In this document: positions 1 to 9,726 of the stretch, one piece after another | Position numbering within the stretch: position 1 is the stretch's first letter | Layout of the letters: each line of letters starts with the position of its first letter | Assembly (NCBI GenBank): GCA_963798805.1 | Contig: CAWCVC010000017.1 | Span: 1-64,000 of the forward strand | Reading direction: 5' to 3' | Length of the DNA stretch: 64,000 nt | Origin: CAVZCK01 sp963798805 | Lineage (GTDB): Bacteria; Pseudomonadota; Alphaproteobacteria; Rhizobiales; Rhodomicrobiaceae | Translations under genes and position numbers: made by a program | The notes under the pieces: model-generated | What the model was told of the DNA's origin: nothing | What the model saw: only the letters and a program-made list of their open reading frames with translations | Databases searched by the model: none

Positions 1-96
1 AGCTTGATCCCGCTCGAGAAACACCCCCGCAGCCCTTTTCGACAAAGTCGGCGCGCCTAAATAAGCACGAGCAACTTGCGCAGAATGAGAGGGGCT

Positions 97-981
97 ATGG
101 CCGAGAGTTTGATCCGCGACGTGTCCGACACCGCCTTCATGGTGGCGACCTATCGGGCCAGGGAGACTGAGCGGCCGGATGCGCTGTTCCGTGATCCGCT
201 GGCCGGCAAGCTCGCGGGAGAGCATGGCGAGAATATCGTCGGTCACTTGCCGCGCCAGGCCCTGCTCGGCGGCTGGTTCGTCGTTATTCGCACCTGCATC
301 ATCGATGAATTCATCGAAGCGGCGATCGCGGACGGCATCGACACCGTCATTAATCTGGGGGCGGGCCTGGATACGAGGCCGTACCGGATGAATCTCCCTG
401 CCTCGCTCCGCTGGATCGAGGTCGATTACGCGAAGATCATCGAGCTCAAGGAAAGCCGCCTCGCAGGCGAAAAGCCGCGCTGCCATCTGGAGCGCATCAG
501 GCTCGATCTCGCCGATATCCCGGCACGTCAACGGCTCCTGTCGCAAATCGGGAGCAGGACCGCGAAGGCTTTGGTGCTCACGGAGGGCGTCATTCCCTAT
601 CTGAGCACGGACGATGTCGCCTCGCTGGCCGACGATTTGCGGGGCCAACCGGCCTTTCAATACTGGATCGTCGATTACCTGTCCCCGGAAACAACTCGGT
701 TCAGACAGCGCGCGGCGAGACGGATGAGAATGGAAAACGCGCCGTTCAGGTTCGAGCCGAAGGATTATTTCGGCTTCTTTGGCGAGCGTGGCTGGCGGGC
801 CAAGGATATGCGCTACATCTTGGAGGAAGCGAACCGGCTCAACCGGCCCCCGCGGCTGCCGCTCATCTTCGGCGTCTTCGCCAAGCTGAGAAGCCTGTTC
901 ATGGCCAAAGCCCGCCGGGAAGCCTTCCGCAAATCTGCGGCATATGTCCTGTTCGAGCCTTCGGATCGCGTTCGAACTTGA
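97..981 (+). CDS. class I SAM-dependent methyltransferase, leucine carboxyl methyltransferase (LCM) type
   Basis: The 294-residue product resembles the bacterial O-methyltransferases of the LCM/PPM family, which use S-adenosylmethionine; the acceptor substrate is unknown. The N-terminus (MAESLIRDVSDTA, then ERPDALFRDPLA) is typical of the family. The SAM-binding glycine motif INLGAGLDTRPY lies near residue 90 and the acidic residue ending strand 2 is in IEVDYAK. LTEGVIPYLS is the usual motif 4 region. ATG at 97 was chosen because GAGAGGGG precedes it; an in-frame TTG at 76 and ATG at 85 lie upstream. It has no membrane segment or signal peptide. It stands alone, 70 bases before the zinc finger gene, so context gives no hint of the substrate. 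Confidence 0.85.
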   Translation: MAESLIRDVSDTAFMVATYRARETERPDALFRDPLAGKLAGEHGENIVGHLPRQALLGGWFVVIRTCIIDEFIEAAIADGIDTVINLGAGLDTRPYRMNLPASLRWIEVDYAKIIELKESRLAGEKPRCHLERIRLDLADIPARQRLLSQIGSRTAKALVLTEGVIPYLSTDDVASLADDLRGQPAFQYWIVDYLSPETTRFRQRAARRMRMENAPFRFEPKDYFGFFGERGWRAKDMRYILEEANRLNRPPRLPLIFGVFAKLRSLFMAKARREAFRKSAAYVLFEPSDRVRT

Positions 982-1050
982 ATAGAGAGCTTGCATCTTG
1001 GCTTAATATCGCCGGCGGGCCCCGCGTAACTTCGGTCCCAGGAGGTGATC

Positions 1051-1359
1051 ATGGCTGACGGCTGCAAGCATCTCGACACCATTCGCGACGTTACGCCGAG
1101 CGCGCTCGGCTGCGAGGAATGTCTCAAGATCGGCTCGCCCTGGGTGCATTTGCGCATCTGCCGGACCTGTGGCCACGTCGGCTGCTGCGATTCCTCACCG
1201 CACAAACACGCGACCAAGCATTTCCACGCCACGGGTCACCCGATCATCGAAGGCTACGATCCGCCTGAAGGCTGGGGCTGGTGCTATGTCGATGAGGTGA
1301 TGTTCGACCTGTCCGACCGCGTGACGCCGCATAACGGGCCGATCCCGCGCTTTGTCTAA
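1051..1359 (+). CDS. UBP-type zinc finger protein
   Basis: A 102-residue protein made almost entirely of a ZnF-UBP (ubiquitin hydrolase-like) zinc finger. Visible ligands are CKHL near the start, CEEC, CRTCGHVGCCDSS, then HKHATKHFHATGHP, giving the cysteine/histidine series of this fold. Such small proteins are common in proteobacteria and their role is not established; ubiquitin binding cannot be assumed because bacteria lack ubiquitin. The start is set by a near-perfect Shine-Dalgarno AGGAGGTGATC directly before ATG 1051; a GTG at 1045 is in frame but falls inside the ribosome-binding site. It appears to be a single gene between the methyltransferase and the RND operon. Confidence 0.85.
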   Translation: MADGCKHLDTIRDVTPSALGCEECLKIGSPWVHLRICRTCGHVGCCDSSPHKHATKHFHATGHPIIEGYDPPEGWGWCYVDEVMFDLSDRVTPHNGPIPRFV

Positions 1360-1548
1360 TTTCGGCGCCGACCGCAGCCATCGTGCCCCGTAAGGTCCTC
1401 GTATCGTTCTGCCCAATTCTTCGGCAGCTCATCGCCTAAATCCGCACGGCCCAGAAGCGCCGATCACATCGTCGCGATAATATCTGCTCCGGAGGCAGCC
1501 GATCCGCTATAATGACGCGGTGCAGCATTCTGATCGATCGGGCATCTA

Positions 1549-2736
1549 ATGCTATTGTCCAAATTACCTAGCGCTTTGGCGCCACTGGTTTTTGCGGCCT
1601 TAGCCCTTGCGGGCTGCGATGCCGGGCCGCCCGCAGCAAAGAAAGCGGAGGCCCCGCCGCCGCAGGTGACGGTCGCCAAGCCCGTGAAGAAGCTATTTGC
1701 CGACTATGACGAATATGTCGGGCGATTTGTCGCAGTAGACAGCGTCGAGGTGCGCGCGCGCGTCTCCGGCTATCTCGACTCCATTCACTTCAAAGACGGA
1801 CAATTGGTCAAGAGCGGTGACCTTTTGTTCACCATTGACCGGCGCCCCTTCGAGAGCGCCCTGGCCCAGGTCAAAGCCAATCTCGCGCAGTCGCAAGCCA
1901 ATCTGGCCTTTGCGAACAGCGACCTGGCGCGCGGCCAGGATCTTGTCCGCGGCACCACCATCACTCAGCAGACCTACGACCAGCGGATCCAGGCACAGCG
2001 CGTGGCGCAGGCATCCGTGGCAGCGCAGGAAGCCGCCGTACGTCAGGCCAATCTCGACCTGGAATTCACCGAATTGCGTGCGCCGATTTCGGGACGGATC
2101 GGCGACCGGCGCGTCTCGACCGGCAATCTGGTCACCGGTGGGACGAACGGCAACACGACACTGCTTGCGACGATCGTGTCGACCGATCCGATCCGCTTCG
2201 AGTTCACCATCGATGAGGCGTCCTATCTGCGCTACACCCGTCCGTCGAAGGACGGCGCGGCGCCCGATCACGGCTTCTCGGTACCGGTGAAGCTCAGGCT
2301 TATCGATGAGACGGCGTTCTCGCACGAAGGCAAGACCGATTTCGTCGACAACGTCATCGACCGCGCCTCGGGCACGATCCGCGTCCGCGCCGAGTTCGCC
2401 AATCCCGACGGCCGGTTCACGCCGGGCATGTTCGGCCGCATCCAGGTGCCGTCGGGGCCGCCCGTCGAGGCGCTGTTCATCCCCGACGTCGCCATCGGCA
2501 CCGAGCAGGTCCGCAAATTCGTGCTCGTGGTCGGCGATGACAATGTCGCGCGACCGAAATATGTGACGCTGGGGCCGGTGGTGAACGGGCTTCGCGTGAT
2601 CACGGCCGGACTCGATCCCGATGACCGCATCATCGTCAATGGCTTGATGCGGGCGCGCGCCGGGGTCAAGGTCACGCCGCAGGAAGCGCCCGCTTCTTCC
2701 GGTCCAGCGAACGGCGCTTCGGCCGCGACCAACTAG
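1549..2736 (+). CDS. RND efflux membrane fusion lipoprotein (AcrA/MexE type)
   Basis: Periplasmic adaptor of a tripartite efflux pump, joining the inner-membrane RND pump to an outer-membrane channel. The 395-residue product begins with a lipoprotein signal ending in LALAGC (lipid-bearing Cys23). It continues with the barrel-sandwich half RVSGYLDSIHFKDGQLVKSGDLLFTID, an alanine/glutamine-rich alpha hairpin (about residues 105-165), the second lipoyl half ELRAPISGRIGDRRVSTGNLV and a C-terminal beta-barrel and membrane-proximal domain. The pump gene follows 23 bases downstream. No TolC-like channel is encoded in this window, so the pump must borrow one. The exported substrate cannot be read from the sequence. 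Confidence 0.93.
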   Translation: MLLSKLPSALAPLVFAALALAGCDAGPPAAKKAEAPPPQVTVAKPVKKLFADYDEYVGRFVAVDSVEVRARVSGYLDSIHFKDGQLVKSGDLLFTIDRRPFESALAQVKANLAQSQANLAFANSDLARGQDLVRGTTITQQTYDQRIQAQRVAQASVAAQEAAVRQANLDLEFTELRAPISGRIGDRRVSTGNLVTGGTNGNTTLLATIVSTDPIRFEFTIDEASYLRYTRPSKDGAAPDHGFSVPVKLRLIDETAFSHEGKTDFVDNVIDRASGTIRVRAEFANPDGRFTPGMFGRIQVPSGPPVEALFIPDVAIGTEQVRKFVLVVGDDNVARPKYVTLGPVVNGLRVITAGLDPDDRIIVNGLMRARAGVKVTPQEAPASSGPANGASAATN

Positions 2737-2759
2737 CGGAAAGAGCGGAGCGGCCTCAG

Positions 2760-5700
2760 ATGCGTATTTCGCATTTCTTCATCGACCGGCCAATCTTCGC
2801 CGCAGTCATTTCCATCGTTTTCATTATCATCGGCGGCGTCTCCTTCACCCGCCTGCCAATCGCCCAATATCCGGAGATTGCGCCGCCGGTCATCAATGTC
2901 ACCGGCCAGTATCCCGGCGCCAGCGCCTCCGTCGTTGCCGCAACGGTGGTGGCGCCGATCGAGCAGCAGATCAACGGCGTCGAGGGGATGCTCTACATTA
3001 CATCCAACTCGACGGGAGACGGCCGCTTCTCCATCGCCGTGACCTTCGAGCTCGGCACCAATCTCGATATCGCCCAGGTGCAGGTGCAGAACCGTGTGGC
3101 GATCGCGCAGCCGCGCCTGCCAAGCGATGTGCGCAATATCGGCGTCACGGTGGCCAAAGCCTCGCCCGACCTGATGATGGTCGTGCACCTCTACTCGCCC
3201 GACAAATCGCGCGACACGCTGTTCATCTCAAATTACGCCAGCACCCAGGTCACCGACGTGCTGAACCGCGTCGACGGCATCGGCTCGATCATCGTGTTCG
3301 GCAGCCGCGACTATTCCATGCGCGTCTGGCTCGATCCCGAGCGCCTGCAGTCGCTGGGCTTGACCTCAGGCGACATCGTCACCGCGCTGCAGAACCAGAA
3401 TGTGCAGGTCGCCTCCGGTGTGCTCAATCAGCCACCCGTCGCTCACCCGCGCGCATTCCAGGTGGCGGTGCAGACGCTCGGCCGGCTCGCCGATCCAAAT
3501 GAGTTCGGCAATATTCTGGTCAAGCAGACAGGCAGCGCCGTCGTCCATCTTAAGGATGTGGCGCGCGTCGAGCTCGCCGCGCAGGATTATTCGACCAACT
3601 CCTATCTGGACCGCAATCCGGCCATCGCGCTCGGCATCTTCCAGCGGCCGGGCTCGAATGCGATCTCGACCTCCAAGGCGGTGCAGGCGGCGATGGATCA
3701 GCTCGCCAAGGATTTCCCGCCGGGGCTGAAATATACGATCGTCTACAATCCGACGGAATTCATCGAGCAGTCGGTGAACGCGGTAAGAACGACCATCGCC
3801 GAGGCCGTCATCCTCGTCGTGCTCGTCGTCATCCTGTTTCTCCAGACCTGGCGCGCCGCGGTTATCCCCATCCTCGCCATTCCGATTTCGCTGATCGGCA
3901 CATTCTTCTTCATGGCGATGTTCGGCTTTTCGCTGAACAATCTCTCGCTGTTCGGGCTAGTGCTGGCCATCGGCATCGTGGTCGACGACGCAATCGTCGT
4001 GGTGGAGAATGTCGAGCGCGGTATCGAGGCCGGTCTCTCCCCGCGCGATGCCGCCCGGCGCAGCATGGACGAGGTCGGGTGGGCGCTGGTCGCCATTGCC
4101 CTGGTGCTCTGCGCGGTGTTCGTGCCGGCCGCCTTCATCACCGGCATCTCCGGCCAGTTCTACCGGCAGTTCGCGCTCACCATCGTTGGCGCGACCCTCA
4201 TTTCGCTGACCATCTCTCTGACGCTCTCGCCCGCCATGTGCGCGCTGCTGCTGAAGCCGCATAGCGAGCGCGGCAAGACCCGCTGGTGGGCGCTTCCGCT
4301 GAAAGGCCTTTTCACCGGCTTCAATTGGGGCTTCGAGCGGCTGATCCGGGGCTATGGCTGGCTTGCCGGCCGTTTGGTGCGGCTTGCCGCGCTGATGCTG
4401 GTTGCCTATGTGGTCATCATCGGCTTTGGCCTGAATGAATTTCGCAAGGCGCCGATCGGGTTCATTCCGCAGCTCGATGCCGGCTATCTCATCATTGTGA
4501 CGCAGCTTCCCGGTGGCGCTTCGCTGGCGCGCACCGACGAGGTCAACCGGCGCATCGTCGACACCGCGCTCAAAATTCCGGGCATAGCGCACGCGGTCAA
4601 CATTGTCGGCTTCTCCGGCGCCACATTCACCAATGCGCCGAATGCGGGCGCGATCTTCGTCGTGCTCGATCCCTTCGACTCGCGCGCCGGCGATCCGCAC
4701 AAAACGGCGGAGGCCATCCAGGGCGCGCTGTTCCAGCGGCTCGCCTCGATCCAGGACGGCCTGATCGTGGTCGTTCGGCCGCCGCCCGTGCGCGGCATCG
4801 GCAATGCCGGCGGCTTCCGCATGATGATCGAGGATCGTGGCGCCAGGGGACCGCAGGCGCTGCAAGGTGCCGTCTACGCCATGATGGGCCGCGCCGCCCA
4901 GACGCCCGGCGTCACGCAGGTGTTCTCGCTGTTCGAGACCTCGACGCCGCAGCTTTATCTCGACATCGACCGCACAAGGGTCGAGATGCTCGGCGTAAAC
5001 ATGTCTGACGTGTTCGGTGCGCTGCAGACCTTTCTAGGTTCGACCTATGTGAACGATTTCAACCTGCTCGGCCGCACCTTCCGGGTGACGGCGCAGGCCG
5101 ATTCCGCCTTTCGACTCGACCCGAAGGATGTGCTTAAGATCCGCGTACGGAACGCGAGCGGCGACACCGTGCCGCTCGGCTCTTTCACGACCATCAGCGA
5201 CATATCCGGCTCGTACCGCGTGCCGCGTTATAACCTCTATCCTGCCGCCGAGCTCGACGGCGCGGCCGCTCCCGGCTATTCGGCCGGGCAGGCGATCGAC
5301 ATCATGGAGAAGCTGGCTGCTCAGACGCTGCCGCCGGGCTTCAGCTATGAATGGACAACGCTCGCCTTTCAGCAGATCCGGGCCGGCAGCACGGCGACCT
5401 TTGCCTTCGTGCTGGCGGTGGTGTTCGTGTTCCTGGTGCTCGCGGCCCAGTACGAGAGTCTGACACTGCCGCTGGCGGTCATCCTCATCGTGCCGATGTG
5501 CCTCATCGCCTCGATCACCGGCGTGCTGCTGCGCGGACAGGACAACAACATCCTGACGCAGGTCGGCTTCATCGTGCTGATCGCTCTGGCGGCGAAGAAC
5601 GCCATTCTGATCGTCGAGTTCGCCAAGCAGCTCGAGGATCGCGGCCGCGACCGTCTGGCCGCCGCGGTGGAAGCCGCCCGGCTGCGCCTGCGTCCCATCC

Positions 5701-5924
5701 TGATGACGTCGCTCGCCTTCATCTTCGGCGTCACACCGCTGGTCTGGGCGGTCGGCGCCGGTGCGGAGCTCAGGCAGACGCTGGGGACGGCGGTGATGTC
5801 GGGCATGATCGGCGTGACGATCTTCGGACTGATTTTCACACCCGTCTTCTATGTGATCTGCCGCTGGCTCGCCAGTCTGCGGCGCAGGCCGGCGGAGCGC
5901 GCGCTCCCGGCGCCGGGCGAATAG
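2760..5924 (+). CDS. RND multidrug efflux pump, inner-membrane permease (HAE1, AcrB/MexF type)
   Basis: Proton-driven pump subunit of 1054 residues, the standard length for HAE1 RND transporters. It starts with ISHFFIDRPIFAAVISIVFIIIG (first transmembrane helix). Two large periplasmic loops and the central helix block follow, including the helix 4 proton-relay region GLVLAIGIVVDDAIVVVENVERGI with its paired aspartates. The second half carries the matching lysine region LIALAAKNAILIVEFAKQLEDRG. It forms an operon with the adaptor gene upstream. No regulator gene adjoins the pair. Drug, solvent or metabolite export are all possible. Confidence 0.95.
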   Translation: MRISHFFIDRPIFAAVISIVFIIIGGVSFTRLPIAQYPEIAPPVINVTGQYPGASASVVAATVVAPIEQQINGVEGMLYITSNSTGDGRFSIAVTFELGTNLDIAQVQVQNRVAIAQPRLPSDVRNIGVTVAKASPDLMMVVHLYSPDKSRDTLFISNYASTQVTDVLNRVDGIGSIIVFGSRDYSMRVWLDPERLQSLGLTSGDIVTALQNQNVQVASGVLNQPPVAHPRAFQVAVQTLGRLADPNEFGNILVKQTGSAVVHLKDVARVELAAQDYSTNSYLDRNPAIALGIFQRPGSNAISTSKAVQAAMDQLAKDFPPGLKYTIVYNPTEFIEQSVNAVRTTIAEAVILVVLVVILFLQTWRAAVIPILAIPISLIGTFFFMAMFGFSLNNLSLFGLVLAIGIVVDDAIVVVENVERGIEAGLSPRDAARRSMDEVGWALVAIALVLCAVFVPAAFITGISGQFYRQFALTIVGATLISLTISLTLSPAMCALLLKPHSERGKTRWWALPLKGLFTGFNWGFERLIRGYGWLAGRLVRLAALMLVAYVVIIGFGLNEFRKAPIGFIPQLDAGYLIIVTQLPGGASLARTDEVNRRIVDTALKIPGIAHAVNIVGFSGATFTNAPNAGAIFVVLDPFDSRAGDPHKTAEAIQGALFQRLASIQDGLIVVVRPPPVRGIGNAGGFRMMIEDRGARGPQALQGAVYAMMGRAAQTPGVTQVFSLFETSTPQLYLDIDRTRVEMLGVNMSDVFGALQTFLGSTYVNDFNLLGRTFRVTAQADSAFRLDPKDVLKIRVRNASGDTVPLGSFTTISDISGSYRVPRYNLYPAAELDGAAAPGYSAGQAIDIMEKLAAQTLPPGFSYEWTTLAFQQIRAGSTATFAFVLAVVFVFLVLAAQYESLTLPLAVILIVPMCLIASITGVLLRGQDNNILTQVGFIVLIALAAKNAILIVEFAKQLEDRGRDRLAAAVEAARLRLRPILMTSLAFIFGVTPLVWAVGAGAELRQTLGTAVMSGMIGVTIFGLIFTPVFYVICRWLASLRRRPAERALPAPGE

Positions 5925-6108
5925 CGTCGGTGTCGCGGCATCGCGACGTCACCTCCCGCCGGCGCCGCCATAGCGTGCCCCCCGTTGACAGATTCTGCAG
6001 CGTAAGTTCTAATCGAATTCCTTCTAATTATAAGACGTTTCGACGGGTCGCTTGCCCCGTACAGATTTGTCATTTTCGACGCAGGCGCAGCTAAAAATGG
6101 AGGCGGAA

Positions 6109-7648
6109 ATGACCTTTAGAAAGCTGCTCGGCGCCCTCTTCGCTGGCGCGTTCCTGATCGCCTTCCCTCTCACCCCTCTATCGGCAAAAGACCTGCTGAC
6201 GGTAGCGGTGTCGGCGCCGCCGCACACCATGAACCCGCACGGGTCGGACGCCGATTCCAACCTCTCGATCATGTCGAACATCTTCGAAGGCCTCCTGCAG
6301 CGCACGACGGAAGGCAAGCTCGAACCCGCCCTCGCCACAAGCTGGAAGAGGATCGATGAGAATACGTGGCGCTTCACCCTGCGCAAGGATGTGAAGTTCC
6401 ACAACGGCAATCCTTTTACCTGGGACGACGTCAAGTTCAGCTTCGAGCGGCTCAAGGATCCGAAGGTCTCCGAATTCCTGAATTTCGGCGCGCTCATCAC
6501 CTCGATCGAGGAGGTCAATGGCGACCCTTGGACCATCGACGTCAAGACCAGGGAGCCGGTCCCCTTCTTCGTCCAAAACCTGCATCAGGTCTTCATCATG
6601 GACAAGGAGTTCGACCGAGGCCCGCTCCGAGGGCGAAGTCAGCCAGACGCCGATCGGCACCGGGCCCTACCGCTTCGTCGAGTGGGTGAAAGGCTCATAT
6701 GTCAAGCTTGAGGCGAATCCGGACTATTGGGGCGGCAAGCCCCCCACCGCCAAGGTCGAATTCCGCCCGGTGACGGAAGCCTCGACGGGGGTTGCCGCGA
6801 TCATGAGCGGCTCGGTCGATATTCTTCAGGACGTGCCGGTCGCTTCCTTCAAGGCGATCGAGAAGAGCCCGAACGTAACGGTGGTCGCAAGGCCGGCGCG
6901 GCGTTCGATCTGGCTCGGCATCAACAATCGCAAGGGCTCCCCGACCGCCGATCCGCGGGTGCGCCGGGCAATGTACATGGCGATCAACGAGGACGAGATT
7001 ATCAAGAATGTCATGTTCGGCCATGCCGTCCCGGCGGCGCAGATCCCGGACCCGCCGACCACCGGCTATAGCGAGGGGATCAAGCGTGTCGGCTTCGACG
7101 CCGCGAAGGCCAAGGCGCTGCTCAAGGAGGCCGGCTATGCAGACGGCTTCTCGATCAAGCTGTCCGGCCCCAACGACCGCTATGTGCAGGATAAGGAGAT
7201 CCTCGCCAATGTCGCGAGCCAGCTCACCAAAGTTGGCATCAAGGTCGACGTGGATGGCAAACCGAAATCGATCTACTTCGACGAGGTCGCGCATCAGAAG
7301 CTGGACTTCTACCTGCTCGGCTGGTTCGACGGCTCCTATGATTTCGGCCGGTCCTACGCCAAGCTCTTGCATACGTACGACAAGGACGGAGGATTTGGCG
7401 GCCTCAACGGCGCGGCCTATTCCAACCCGGAATTGGACAAGATCTACGCGGAGTCGGTGAAGATCGTCGATCCGAAGGAGCGGGCGGCCAAACTGCGCGA
7501 GCTGAATGAAAAGGCGATGCAGGAGGTCGCGATCATCCCGCTGCATTACCAGCAGGACACCTACGCCGTGAACAAGAAGAGCGGCGTCGAGTTCGAGCCG
7601 CGGTCGGACACCTGGATCGTGGCCAAGGACATATCCTGGAAGAAATAA
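6109..7648 (+). pseudogene. peptide ABC transporter substrate-binding protein (family 5, DppA-like), frameshifted
   Basis: The reading frame from ATG 6109 (GGAGG five bases before it) gives a signal peptide (MTFRKLLGALFAGAFLIAF) and the usual family 5 sequence up to HQVFIMDKEFD. It then loses homology and stops at 6711. The remainder continues in the frame two bases later, from TEARSEGEVSQTPIGTGPYRFVEW through NPDYWGG to the stop at 7648. One extra C in TTCGACCGAGG at about 6615 explains the break; without it the product would be about 512 residues. The gene precedes the permeases dppB and dppC, so it should be the periplasmic receptor of that transporter. Either the importer has lost its receptor or this is a sequencing error. 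Confidence 0.85.
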
Positions 7649-7650
7649 GC

Positions 7651-7723
7651 TAGTGTGATGAGCCAGAAGTTCGTCGGCTTATGCAGCAATCTCAGAACGA
7701 ACTTCTGGATCTGAATCACACTA
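7651..7723. repeat. long imperfect inverted repeat between the binding-protein and permease genes
   Basis: Nested complementary arms are visible. TAGTGTGAT (7651-7659) pairs with ATCACACTA (7715-7723), and CCAGAAGTTCGT (7663-7674) pairs with ACGAACTTCTGG (7697-7708), around a 22-base loop. It starts two bases after the stop codon of the binding-protein gene. There is no T-run, so it is not a simple rho-independent terminator. It may be a dispersed palindromic element that stabilises the receptor transcript or damps read-through into the permeases. Confidence 0.75.
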
Positions 7724-7835
7724 ATTAGCCATCACGGCTTCCCCCGGCCGGGCGCGACGCCAAGGCCGGGGAAAGCTGCCGCTGGCATGAACGGGTGTAG
7801 CGCTTCGGCCTCGGGACTTTGCTGCGAGGAGCGGG

Positions 7836-8804
7836 ATGGCCCCATACGTCGTCAACCGGCTGCTGCAGGGCCTCATCGTCCTGCTGATCGTCGCTTTCAT
7901 CAGCTTCGTCATCTTCCAATATCTCGGCGACCCGGTGCTGACGCTGGCCGGCCGCTACGCCACCCAGGCGCAGCAGCAGCAGGTCCGGGAGATGCTCGGG
8001 CTCGACAAGCCGGTGTGGATCCAGTTCGCGGCGTTCCTCGGCAACGCCGTCCACGGCAATCTCGGCATGTCCTATGTCGCCCGAGTGCCGGCACTTGGCC
8101 TGGTGCTGGAGCGGCTGCCCGCCAGCATCGAGCTTTCCGTCACGGCGGAAATCATCGCCATCGTCTTCGGCGTCTCGTTGGGTGTGCTCGCCGCCGCCTA
8201 TCCGCGCGCCATGGCGAGCAAGGGCGTGCTGATCGCCTCCCTCTTCGGGGTGTCGCTGCCGACCTTTCTCGTCGGCATCCTTCTTATCCTTGTCCTCGCC
8301 GTCCTCTTGGGATGGCTGCCGCCCTTCGGACGCGGTGATGTCGTGCAGCTCTTCCCCGGCTGGCGGACGAGCTTTCTCACCTGGGACGGGCTCCAGCACA
8401 TTCTGCTGCCAGCGCTGACGCTCGGCATGTTTCAGCTTGCCCTGCTGTTTCGGCTGACGCGAAGCGGCATGCTCGAGGCACTCAAGGCCGACTACATCCG
8501 CACCGCGCGCGCCAAAGGGCTCGGTCGGCGCAGCGTGCTGTTCAAGCATGCGCTGCGCAACGTGCTGATCCCGGTTGTGACCATGGTCGGGCTGCAATTC
8601 GGTCAGCTAATCGGCTTCTCGATCGTCACCGAGAGCATCTTCCAGTGGCCTGGCGCCGGAAACCTGCTGCTGACGTCGATCTATGAGAGCGATTTCCCGG
8701 TCGTTACCGCCTACATCCTGACCGTCGCCCTCATCGTCGTATTCCTCAACATGCTGGTCGACATCGCCTATGCGCTGCTCGACCCGAGGATCCGTTATGG
8801 CTGA
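7836..8804 (+). CDS. dppB: peptide ABC transporter permease (DppB family)
   Basis: First membrane subunit of a peptide importer, 322 residues with six predicted helices. The N-terminus (MAPYVVNRLLQGLIVLLIVAFISFVIF) is the family signature, followed by the helper sequence GLDKPVWIQF. The EAA loop that docks the ATPases reads YIRTARAKGLGRRSVLFKHALRN. Start ATG 7836 follows GAGGAGCGGG. It overlaps dppC by eight bases and follows the frameshifted receptor gene after 187 bases containing the inverted repeat. Assignment to dipeptides rather than oligopeptides or another family 5 ligand rests partly on the neighbouring dipeptidase. Confidence 0.92.
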   Translation: MAPYVVNRLLQGLIVLLIVAFISFVIFQYLGDPVLTLAGRYATQAQQQQVREMLGLDKPVWIQFAAFLGNAVHGNLGMSYVARVPALGLVLERLPASIELSVTAEIIAIVFGVSLGVLAAAYPRAMASKGVLIASLFGVSLPTFLVGILLILVLAVLLGWLPPFGRGDVVQLFPGWRTSFLTWDGLQHILLPALTLGMFQLALLFRLTRSGMLEALKADYIRTARAKGLGRRSVLFKHALRNVLIPVVTMVGLQFGQLIGFSIVTESIFQWPGAGNLLLTSIYESDFPVVTAYILTVALIVVFLNMLVDIAYALLDPRIRYG

Positions 8805-9711
8805 GACAGTTGCAGGACAGATCGCAGCGCCGCAGCCCGACCGGCCGCGCTCACGCATGCTGCGGCACTTCCTCGCCCGCCCGCTGATCGTCGGCGCGAC
8901 AGTCGTGCTGGTCATCTTGCTGCTTGGCGCGATCTTCGCGCCGCTGATCGCTCCGCAAAACCCCTACGACCTCAGCCAGCTCGACCCGTCAGCGTCACTG
9001 CTGCCGGCGGTGTGGGAGGAGGACGGTCGCATGCCCTACATTCTCGGCACCGATGTGCAAGGCCGCGACGTGCTCTCGACCATCCTCTATGGCAGCCGCA
9101 CCTCCTTCCTCGTCGGCTTCAGCGTCGTCCTGCTGGCCGGCTCGGTTGGAGCCTGCGTGGGCCTCGTCACCGGCTATTTCGGCGGCTTCATCGACCATCT
9201 GTTCATGCGCATCGCCAACTCGCTGCTGGCTTTCTCCACGACCCTCATCGCCATGCTGTTCCTCGGCCTCTTCAAGGCATCGAGCGTGTTCCTGGTGATC
9301 TTCGCGATCTCCATCGTCGATTGGGTCCAATATGCGCGCACCATGCGCGGCAGCGTGCTGTCGGTGAGGGAGGAGGACTATGTGCAGGCCGCGCGCTCGA
9401 TCGGCGCCGGCCATCTCCGGATCATTTCGCGGCATGTGCTGCCGAATGCGCTGTCGCCGCTCCTGGTGATCGCCGCAGTCAATTTCGCCGTCGTGGTGAT
9501 GCTGGAGGCGACCTTGAGCTTCCTCGGCGTCGGCGTCCCGATCACCCAACCCTCGCTCGGCATGATGATCTCGCAGGGCAAGGATTTCATCTATGCGGGC
9601 ATGTTGCACCTTATCCTGCCGCCGGCGATCGTGCTGATGGCGATCGTCTTCAGCCTCAACCTGATCGGCGACTGGCTTCGCGAGGAGATCGACCCGAGGA
9701 TCACCAAGTAG
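8797..9711 (+). CDS. dppC: peptide ABC transporter permease (DppC family)
   Basis: Second membrane subunit of the same importer, 304 residues. The N-terminal OppC-type segment (SRMLRHFLARPLIVGATVVLVI) is followed by YILGTDVQGRDVLSTILYGSRTS, a hallmark of DppC/OppC proteins. The EAA loop is EEDYVQAARSIGAGHLRIISRHVLPN. ATG 8797 (MAETVAG) is the natural start; it overlaps the end of dppB, so the two are translationally coupled. An upstream in-frame codon at 8770 would add nine residues from inside dppB. It ends 15 bases from the convergent iadA gene. Confidence 0.92.
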   Translation: MAETVAGQIAAPQPDRPRSRMLRHFLARPLIVGATVVLVILLLGAIFAPLIAPQNPYDLSQLDPSASLLPAVWEEDGRMPYILGTDVQGRDVLSTILYGSRTSFLVGFSVVLLAGSVGACVGLVTGYFGGFIDHLFMRIANSLLAFSTTLIAMLFLGLFKASSVFLVIFAISIVDWVQYARTMRGSVLSVREEDYVQAARSIGAGHLRIISRHVLPNALSPLLVIAAVNFAVVVMLEATLSFLGVGVPITQPSLGMMISQGKDFIYAGMLHLILPPAIVLMAIVFSLNLIGDWLREEIDPRITK

Positions 9712-9726
9712 TAGGCGCTCCCGCGC

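Noticed and set aside
5935..5965. Hairpin GTCGCG-GCAT-CGCGAC after the RND pump gene as a terminator
   Set aside because: The stem is short and no T-run follows, so it is not distinguishable from chance pairing in GC-rich DNA.
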